48,988 nucleotides of DNA from Methanothrix harundinacea (GTDB lineage Archaea > Halobacteriota > Methanosarcinia > Methanotrichales > Methanotrichaceae): contig DAQG01000080.1 of NCBI GenBank assembly GCA_002502785.1, positions 1 to 48,988 of the forward strand. Reading direction: 5' to 3'. The translations under genes were made by a program, and so were the position numbers. The first letter of the stretch is position 1, and every line of letters starts with the position of its first letter. Below the pieces are notes generated by a model that was not told the origin of the DNA, ran no database searches, and was given only the letters and a program-made list of their open reading frames with translations. Of the stretch, positions 43,668 to 48,988 are shown in pieces.

Positions 43668-43868
43668 CTCGCACACCTCCGTGATATTTATAGGAACGCG
43701 CGTACATTTATAATTTTTGCATTTATTTCATCAGGCCGAAACCCGAGATTGAAATCAAAAATCGTGATCTATGGATTTGTGAGTCTTCCCACTATTTTTA
43801 TTTCATATCTTTTCAGGGGAGTGGGGCGGAGGGAGGCCGGGCACCTTTGCACGCTTGTCAAAAGCCCA

Positions 43869-44165
43869 TCAGAGCTTCGCAGGTTCGGAGCTTTTGAAGT
43901 ACCCACCGAGCACGCAGACTGTGTCCTCGGGGCCGAACTGGTCGAACCGGTCGCAGGGAGTTCCCCTGTAGCAGGATAAGTCGTGGATCGTGCAGACTGC
44001 GACCTCTCCCAAGTACGCGAGATGGGGGCACTTTCGGCCGTTTGGCTTTCCTATCATGGAATTTTGGTCACCTGGATCGATGGTCCCATCTGGCCTTATC
44101 GATCTTGGGTTTATTATCATCACATCAAGATGATTGCAACAAAATCCGCACCTTAGACAGATCAT
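43869..44165 (-). CDS. YkgJ-like cysteine-cluster protein
   Basis: The 98-residue protein opens CLRCGFCCNHLDV, the CxxCGxCC motif of the YkgJ family, and has further Cys in KCPHL, VCTIHD and the C-terminal half (SCYRGTPC). Such proteins are thought to bind zinc or iron-sulphur centres; a role is unproven. I start at the ATG at 44165. The TATA-like GTATAAAATT at 44281-44290 would leave a leader of about 90 bases. Confidence 0.8.
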   Translation of the reverse strand: MICLRCGFCCNHLDVMIINPRSIRPDGTIDPGDQNSMIGKPNGRKCPHLAYLGEVAVCTIHDLSCYRGTPCDRFDQFGPEDTVCVLGGYFKSSEPAKL

Positions 44166-44558
44166 AATCAGACCTCGGATCATCAGGTCGATCCTTTATG
44201 AACTCATCCCTGGCAAAGCCCAAACTATAGATCCCATCATAGCTATAGAGGCAATGTCCGTTATCGATAGTATGATGACAAATTTTATACGTGCCGCCTT
44301 CCCATCCCCTTTTCGGAGGAGGAGGAGAACGCCCGAACGGGATGAAAGCATCGCCCGACTCTCGACCGGCAGCACCTCAATTTGCGGATCGGGGATGGAC
44401 ACGGCCTTGACCCGCATAACGCCTTCAACGGCACGACTTCATCTCTTTAGGGTGCCCAATACGGGTCCGAAGCTCATCGCCTCCTCCCTCCCAACTCTTC
44501 GTTCGATTAAAACAAAGAATACGTATTAAAGGACGCGAATCTGATCTGATCTCCCCGT
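44166..44558. other. Intergenic region with a minus-strand TATA box
   Basis: No convincing gene is seen. GTATAAAATT (44281-44290, minus strand) is a good TATA box for the cysteine-cluster gene. AT-rich sequence at 44500-44530 just beyond the nadK stop may end that transcript. Confidence 0.5.
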
Positions 44559-45374
44559 TCAGGCCAGCTTGCTCTTGACCTTCTCGTAAAAGCCGTCTTC
44601 CCGGGCCTTGACGAACCGCGCGGGCTTTTCGGCCTTGCTGATGGTGATGTGATCTTTATTGGAGATGGTGGTCACGTTTTGGCCGTCGATGACGACGAGA
44701 GCCTCCTTCTCGGGAAGCTTCAAATCGACTCTTATAACACTTTCTGCAGGCAAAACCCAGGGACGGGACGAGAGCTTGAAGGGGGCCATCGGTACCAGGA
44801 CGATGGCGTCGACCCTCGGATCGACGATGGGGCCTCCAGCGCTCATGGCGTAGGCGGTGGAGCCGGTGGAGGTGGCAAAGAGGAGGCCGTCGGCCCGGAG
44901 GCTCTCTAGGAGCGAGTCGTCGACGGTTATATCGAACTCCAGCATCTTGGCGGGGCTGGCCGAGAGGAGGGCGATCTCGTTTGTGGCTGGAGGAAGGGGA
45001 TTGCCGTTGAGCCGGGTCATCAGGCGGCTTCGCTCCATCACCTCAAAGCCGAAGAGGATTCGTTCCAGGGTCCTGACGGCGTCCCTCGGCTCGACGTCCA
45101 CCAAAAAGCCGAGGGTGCCCATGTTGATCCCTAGGATGGGCCTTGGGTCTTCCATCTTCTGGATAGTCCTGAGGATCGTTCCGTCCCCTCCGACGGATAC
45201 TATGAAGTCGACATTCATATACTCGATTTTGGTCTCCTGAAATCTGAGCTTCTTTGCAGTCTCTGGCTCAACGAATATTTCTGCCCTCGACTTGAACCGC
45301 TCCACGAGGTTTCGGACCATCTTGACGGATTCGGGATCGCCCCTGGATACGAAGCCGATTCTAACTTCGGCCAC
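44559..45374 (-). CDS. nadK: NAD kinase
   Basis: The 271-residue enzyme phosphorylates NAD to NADP. It has VGGDGTILRT (GGDGT at 62-66), GINMGTLGFLVD near 84, the NE motif in ATNEIALLSASP near 130 and DGLLFATSTGSTAYAMSAGGPIVD-type substrate loop near 160. Its start overlaps the end of the inositol-monophosphatase-family gene by 14 bases. In Methanocaldococcus jannaschii MJ0917 the two activities are one fused protein, so this pair likely balances NAD and NADP. Confidence 0.95.
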   Translation of the reverse strand: MAEVRIGFVSRGDPESVKMVRNLVERFKSRAEIFVEPETAKKLRFQETKIEYMNVDFIVSVGGDGTILRTIQKMEDPRPILGINMGTLGFLVDVEPRDAVRTLERILFGFEVMERSRLMTRLNGNPLPPATNEIALLSASPAKMLEFDITVDDSLLESLRADGLLFATSTGSTAYAMSAGGPIVDPRVDAIVLVPMAPFKLSSRPWVLPAESVIRVDLKLPEKEALVVIDGQNVTTISNKDHITISKAEKPARFVKAREDGFYEKVKSKLA

Positions 45375-46200
45375 CCCCTATGAGGTCTAAGATCTCTCGA
45401 TGAAAGAGGCCGTTTGTGGCGAGAAACTCGGCCTTCTGCCACATGTCGCCGTTGAAAAGGATCCGGTCGCCCCGATCGTCGGTGACCATCCCACCTGCCT
45501 CCTCGACGATCAGGCTTCCTGCGGCGACGTCCACGAGCCGAAGGCCCCCTCGTAGGTCGACGAAGGCGTCTAGCCTTCCTGCGCCGACGAGGCAGAGCTC
45601 AAGGGAAGTGGACCCGAGGGTCCTGATCCGCCGGACGACGTCGCCGAGGCCCACGATCCTTGTCGTGTTGGGACGGAGGGTGTAGGCCGAGACGCTGAAG
45701 CTGTGGAGGGTCGGGGTGGTCGAGACGGCGAGGTGGGATCGGTTGCCATCAACCTCGGTCCAGGCCCCCCGCCCCTTCTCAGCGTAGAACTTGACGGCGT
45801 GGGCGAGGTCGAAGACGTAGCCGAAGCTCGTGGTGGCACCGCTGATGTAGATCGATACCGAGTAGAAGGGGATGCCGGCGATGGCGTTGAAGGTCCCGTC
45901 GAGGGGGTCGAGGTGGAGGAAATATCGTGGATTTTTCCCGATCTCCTTTCTGCCCAGCTCCTCGCTGAGGATAGCAAACTCGATGCCGGACCTCTCTAGA
46001 ACGCCGATCACCGCCTCCTCGGCCCTACCGTCGATGCTCTTTGTGGGGGTGCCGTCGGCTCCCATCTGCGTCACCCGGCCGCTGTCTGGGTCTCCCACCA
46101 TCTTTGTTATCGATCTTGAGACGGCCTCTGCGGCCAAGTCGCAGATCTCCTTGAGCCTTTCTCCCTCCAGAGAAAGCTCCATCTCGACCTGTTGGCTCAT
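45361..46200 (-). CDS. Inositol monophosphatase-family phosphatase (possible NADP phosphatase/FBPase)
   Basis: The 279-residue phosphatase has metal ligands in ILSEELG (Glu80-Glu81), LDPLDGTFN (Asp98 and Asp101), and LRLVDVAAG near 225. The IMPase family in archaea includes enzymes acting on inositol phosphate, fructose bisphosphate and NADP. The overlap with nadK and the known MJ0917 fusion favour an NADP phosphatase role, but the substrate is inferred. A TATA box 24-33 bases upstream suggests a leaderless message. It is divergent from the symporter unit. Confidence 0.9.
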   Translation of the reverse strand: MSQQVEMELSLEGERLKEICDLAAEAVSRSITKMVGDPDSGRVTQMGADGTPTKSIDGRAEEAVIGVLERSGIEFAILSEELGRKEIGKNPRYFLHLDPLDGTFNAIAGIPFYSVSIYISGATTSFGYVFDLAHAVKFYAEKGRGAWTEVDGNRSHLAVSTTPTLHSFSVSAYTLRPNTTRIVGLGDVVRRIRTLGSTSLELCLVGAGRLDAFVDLRGGLRLVDVAAGSLIVEEAGGMVTDDRGDRILFNGDMWQKAEFLATNGLFHREILDLIGGGRS

Positions 46201-46223
46201 CTGGGAATAACACGACGAGATCT

Positions 46224-46233
46224 CTTATAAAAG
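46224..46233 (-). promoter_or_regulatory. TATA box of the IMPase-nadK unit
   Basis: CTTTTATAAG on the minus strand sits 24-33 bases before the ATG at 46200. Confidence 0.6.
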
Positions 46234-46308
46234 TCGCCCTCCTGGAAGCTCCCTGGACGACGGTTTGGATTTCTGATCGACGTTAAATTTAAACGTGATA
46301 TATTGCAA

Positions 46309-46380
46309 CACGTTATCACGTCGCAGATGAAACGCGTTATCATATCGCGCGTGTTAAGTGATATCACGTCGCATATGTAC
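46309..46380. repeat. Three tandem 24-bp repeats with palindromic core
   Basis: Units start at 46309, 46333 and 46357. The shared core is TATCA(C/T)(G/A)TCGC(A/G), at an exact 24-base step. ACGTGATAT at 46293-46301 is the reverse complement of ATATCACGT at 46361-46369, and half-sites ATTGCAACACGTT and AACGTGCAATA flank the array. It lies between the divergent IMPase and symporter promoters, as expected for an operator or activator array. Confidence 0.75.
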
Positions 46381-46423
46381 AAGAACGTGCAATAATGTCA
46401 AACATTTAGCGGAGGTAGGTTAG

Positions 46424-46516
46424 TTGTTCGGATTGCCCTTTGAGACGACTTTCATGGTCATCGCCGCGCCGGCGTTGATCGCCCTGGTGCTCCTGTTCTG
46501 GGCGCTCAGGTGGTGA
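46424..46516 (+). CDS. Symporter small accessory protein (30 residues)
   Basis: A TTG start with GGAGGT about eight bases upstream opens a 30-codon frame. It encodes FGLPFETT, one hydrophobic helix and a LFWALRW end. It fits the tiny membrane proteins encoded just before SSS-type symporters in several anaerobes. Its TGA overlaps the symporter GTG, so the two are made together. It probably binds and steadies or tunes the transporter. Confidence 0.75.
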   Translation: MFGLPFETTFMVIAAPALIALVLLFWALRW

Positions 46517-48063
46517 AGAAGTTGGAGTTGAACTTCGAGATGGTGGCGATAGTCGCCGTGTATTTTCTGGGGCTCATGGCCGTCGGGGCCTGGGCATCAA
46601 GGAAGGTGAAGACCTCGGAAGACTACATCCTGGCGGGAAGAAACCTCGGATTCTGGGTCTTTACGATACTGATCGTCGCCTGCATCTGCAGCGGGATGAC
46701 GATTCTCGGTACGAGCGGTCTTGGGTACGTCACGGGCTGGCCCACCATATGGGAGCAAGTCTTCGTCCCCCTGAGCGCTGCGGTCTGCATACTACTCTTC
46801 GGAACGAAGCTTCATGCCGTGGGGTCAGAGCGGGGATACCTCACGGTCCAGGACTACTTCTCGGACAGGTTCTACAGCCAGAACGGGATTCGGGGTCTAT
46901 CGGCCATCACTGGTATTCTGGTTTCCCTGATTTACATGGTGGGCCAGTATGTCGCCATCAGCATGGTCTTGAGCTGGCTCTTCGGTATCTCTTACCACAC
47001 GGCCCTGATAATATCGGCCCTGATCGTGACGGCCTACGTCATAATGGGTGGGCTGTACGCCGTCGCCTGGAACAACCTGATCCAGGGGATGATGTTGATC
47101 ATCGGGGTATTGATCGTGGCTCCAGCGGTGATCTATTCTGCGGGAGGGCTCACCCACATCAACACCGTCCTTTCGGGGATAGATCCGAACTTCGTCCAGC
47201 CGTGGTTTCCGGACTGGTACCCAGAGGCCCCCGGGCCCTATGCGGGGTATGCCTTCGCAACGCCGCTATTCCTGGTATCGTTCTTCTTCCTCTTATCCTT
47301 CGGCTTAGCGAGCGCTCCCCACGTCATAAACAACGTATTTGCGGCGCGGGACAGCAAGTACTTCAAGTGGGCACCGCTTGCGGCCTTCTCGATATACGTA
47401 GTCGTGATGTACCTGATCAAGATCTCGGGGTTTGCGGGAAGGGTGATGACCACCCAGGGACAGATCACTTTGCCCACAGGCGTATCGAACCCCTCGGATT
47501 ATGCCTTCGTTTTGGGGGCTGAGTACGCCTTCCCCAGCATCATAAGCGTCTTCATCGGTGTGATCGTCCTCGCTGCGGTGATGTCCACCACAGACCGGCT
47601 GATGCTCACCATCGGGACATACTTCGGGTGGGATATCTACAAGAGGTTCCTCCGGCCCGACGCCCGGGATTCGACGGTCACCTTCGTCAGCCGTGCGGCA
47701 GTGGCAACGGCGGCGCTTCTGACCCTTGCTATGGCCTGGAGCAATCCGCCCGCGCTCTTGGCGTGGCTGATATGGATGGGAATCGGCCTCATGCTCGCCT
47801 GCTACGTGGCGCCGCTCTTCGCGGGGCTCTACTGGCGGCGGGCGACCAGAGAGGGCGCGATATTCTCGATGGCCCTGGGCCTTGCGGGTGCGGGAGTTGC
47901 CGGATATTGGTATCAGTTCGTTCACCCGCTCCCGGTCCACTTCAGCCTCTACGGGTTCGTGTTATCGGTCGTGGCGATGGTGGTCGTGAGCCTTGCGACC
48001 TCGAAGCCCTCCGACGAGGTTTTGGAGAATACGATGACCGGCCTTTACATCCGGAGAAAGTGA
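46510..48063 (+). CDS. Sodium:solute symporter (SSS family), monocarboxylate/acetate-type
   Basis: The 517-residue permease has about 13 membrane helices and SSS marks: DYILAGRNLGFWVF near residue 34, CSGMTILGTSGLGYVTGWP near 59-77, AYVIMGGLYAVAWNNLIQGMM near 175, and APHVINNVFAARDSKYFKWA. It resembles monocarboxylate/acetate importers, but substrate is inferred; acetate uptake would suit this kind of methanogen. The start is GTG at 46510 or the next GTG at 46513, overlapping the small protein's stop. Confidence 0.92.
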   Translation: MVKKLELNFEMVAIVAVYFLGLMAVGAWASRKVKTSEDYILAGRNLGFWVFTILIVACICSGMTILGTSGLGYVTGWPTIWEQVFVPLSAAVCILLFGTKLHAVGSERGYLTVQDYFSDRFYSQNGIRGLSAITGILVSLIYMVGQYVAISMVLSWLFGISYHTALIISALIVTAYVIMGGLYAVAWNNLIQGMMLIIGVLIVAPAVIYSAGGLTHINTVLSGIDPNFVQPWFPDWYPEAPGPYAGYAFATPLFLVSFFFLLSFGLASAPHVINNVFAARDSKYFKWAPLAAFSIYVVVMYLIKISGFAGRVMTTQGQITLPTGVSNPSDYAFVLGAEYAFPSIISVFIGVIVLAAVMSTTDRLMLTIGTYFGWDIYKRFLRPDARDSTVTFVSRAAVATAALLTLAMAWSNPPALLAWLIWMGIGLMLACYVAPLFAGLYWRRATREGAIFSMALGLAGAGVAGYWYQFVHPLPVHFSLYGFVLSVVAMVVVSLATSKPSDEVLENTMTGLYIRRK

Positions 48064-48074
48064 GCCAGCAACGA

Positions 48075-48092
48075 GCCCGCAAAGGCGGGTTT
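48075..48092 (+). terminator. Hairpin terminator after the symporter
   Basis: CCCGC pairs with GCGGG around AAAG, followed by TTT, 12 bases after the symporter stop. Confidence 0.5.
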
Positions 48093-48136
48093 AAGCGATA
48101 GGATCTAATATGACGAGGGACAAGGGATGGCCCGGT

Positions 48137-48210
48137 GGGCCCGTGGTCTAGTCGGTTATGACATCGCCCTTACACGGCGGGGATCACGCGTTCGAATCGC
48201 GTCGGGCCCA
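48137..48210 (+). tRNA. tRNA-Val (TAC)
   Basis: A full cloverleaf is seen: GGGCCCG pairs with CGGGCCC, the anticodon stem TCGCC pairs with GGCGG around CTTACAC, and the T-arm holds GTTCGAATC. The anticodon TAC reads Val codons. CCA is not encoded. TCTAATATG about 25-33 bases upstream is a plausible TATA box. Confidence 0.95.
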
Positions 48211-48356
48211 TCAACCCTCGTTCATATTTTTTGTTTTTCATGGTCTGAAGCTCTGATTCTGTTCTGACCTTACCTGGCCTTTTCTTACCTGAAATTTTCA
48301 GCCGTTTTCTGTCGACAGATTTATCGGCCGCCAGCCCGTCTCGAACCCTGATCCCG

Positions 48357-48620
48357 ATGACAAAGCGACCCTTCAGCAACAAAAACCTCTTCTCAAACCA
48401 CTATCTTGAAAACCAGATCAAGGCCGCACCCGAGTGGGCGCGATCCGATCATCTGGCCGCCTTCGTGGAGTTGAGGAAGATCTACGAGCGGGAGGGTGCC
48501 TTCGTAGGAAATCTGAGCGAGTCGCAGCTGGTGGAGCGATTCATCATGAGAATTTTCGGCGTGATCCTCCCGAGCTACGAGGTCCAGGCTAAGACGGAAA
48601 GCCGGGAGTTTCCAGACTAA
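48357..48620 (+). pseudogene. Type IIG restriction-modification (Eco57I-like) N-terminal remnant
   Basis: The 87 residues resemble the start of large Eco57I-type restriction-methylation enzymes: NLFSNHYLENQIKAAPEW, a helix with KIYEREGAFVGNLSESQLVERF, and TESREFPD. The frame stops at TAA just where the full enzyme would go on with its nuclease and methylase parts. No continuing piece is seen in the next 370 bases, so this is a truncated relic. Confidence 0.6.
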
Positions 48621-48697
48621 TCCGATGATAGTTTCTCTCAAATTTTAGGCAGAGAGAGCACGGTGTGACATAATATAGGATCTAGTGCTCTGGAACA

Positions 48698-48988
48698 TCA
48701 TTTTTGCAGATTAAAGTAATGTCTTTGGAGTTTTATTCTGGTATCATTTTTATTGAATTTCCATCTTACTGTTGCCTTAGCTGCATTCCTTTCTTTTTCC
48801 CAGGAATCAACCTCAGCAACAAGCTTCTCTAAAGTCTCAATCCTGCGATCCAAGCACTGTTTTGATAGGGCAGATAGTTCTATCTCAGCCATATTGAGCT
48901 AACTTCCTTTTTTGGGAGTAAAATGAAATTCAAACCTCTTCGCAAGCTCAAAAGCCTCATCGGGATGTAAAACTGCATAAAATGATCC
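48698..48988 (-). pseudogene. IS630-family transposase C-terminal part with an in-frame TAG, cut by window end
   Basis: Reading from the right edge gives HPDEAFELAKRFEFHFTPKKGS, then TAG, then LNMAEIELSALSKQCLDRRI and an end with WKFNKNDTRIKLQ. This is the final third of IS630-type transposases. The TAG at 48901-48903 falls where the family has Trp in GSWLNMAEIE. The rest of the element lies outside the window. AT-rich like other transferred pieces here. Confidence 0.8.

Noticed and set aside
44196..44417. Minus-strand frame of 73 codons upstream of the cysteine-cluster gene
   Set aside because: No ribosome site, no known motif, and the TATA box of the next gene lies inside it.
44134..44529. 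Plus-strand frame of 131 codons
   Set aside because: Overlaps the antisense cysteine-cluster gene start and its promoter; Arg/Ser-rich composition is typical of a shadow frame.
46309..46380. CRISPR-like array
   Set aside because: The 24-base units are back to back without unique spacers, so they are operator-like repeats.
46197..46382. Minus-strand frame of 61 codons across the 24-bp repeats
   Set aside because: It only reads the repeat array and the IMPase promoter; no ribosome site.
48170..48382. Minus-strand frame of 70 codons ending inside tRNA-Val
   Set aside because: Its last residues are the antisense of the tRNA, a common false call; no ribosome site.

Overview
This window looks like a chromosomal segment of an acetate-using methanogenic archaeon, most likely a Methanothrix (Methanosaeta) relative. 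The archaeal markers are the RLI/ABCE1 ATPase, a NOB1-type nuclease, a GfcR-type regulator, the NurA-HerA-Mre11-Rad50 operon, Cdc48/VAT, AglB, Trm5, a geranylgeranyl reductase and TATA-box promoters. DUF1638 and short-form magnesium-chelatase-type subunits point to a methanogen. The GC-rich coding style and the genes for carboxynorspermidine-type polyamine synthesis fit Methanotrichales. The genus is inferred from gene content, not from a marker alignment.

Layout. 1-8.1 kb holds a GNAT fragment, YwbE, two tandem SlyD-like FKBP isomerases, an EMC6-like/RLI pair, a NOB1-gfcR pair, a secreted protein of three 43-residue repeats, and an ala-DUF1638-thioredoxin block. 8.1-17.7 kb holds a geranylgeranyl reductase and the recombination operon nurA-herA-mre11-rad50, preceded by a NucS-like nuclease gene broken by a single-base frameshift. 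17.8-21.2 kb is a redox and methylation cluster (Acg-like nitroreductase, LCM-type methyltransferase, ABM-like protein, aldo/keto reductase). 21.2-22.1 kb is an AT-rich scar with an IS66-type transposase remnant. 22.1-24.9 kb encodes polyamine synthesis with a small coupled ORF and a long leader carrying an inverted repeat. 24.9-28.8 kb is a membrane protein-ChlI-ChlD-Trm5 operon.

29.1-36 kb carries Cdc48, a PRC-barrel protein, a 55-residue membrane protein, a lipoprotein cyclophilin, AglB and a membrane-anchored surface protein. 36-38.6 kb is a pyrD-pyrK-FAH-like operon. A secreted protein rich in N-glycosylation sequons follows, then tRNA-Glu, endonuclease III, an MgtC/DUF4010 membrane protein and another secreted protein. 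43-46.2 kb holds small unknown proteins and an overlapping pair of an inositol-monophosphatase-family enzyme and NAD kinase. 46.2-48.1 kb has a three-copy 24-bp repeat array upstream of a 30-residue membrane peptide that is translationally coupled to a sodium:solute symporter. The right end, after tRNA-Val, is a mobile-DNA graveyard with a type IIG restriction-modification remnant and an IS630 transposase broken by an amber codon.

No CRISPR array, prophage or complete defence system is visible. The least explained items are the 24-bp repeat array with its micropeptide-symporter unit, the three-repeat secreted protein, the frameshifted nuclease, the inverted repeat in the polyamine leader, and the small ORF coupled to nspC.
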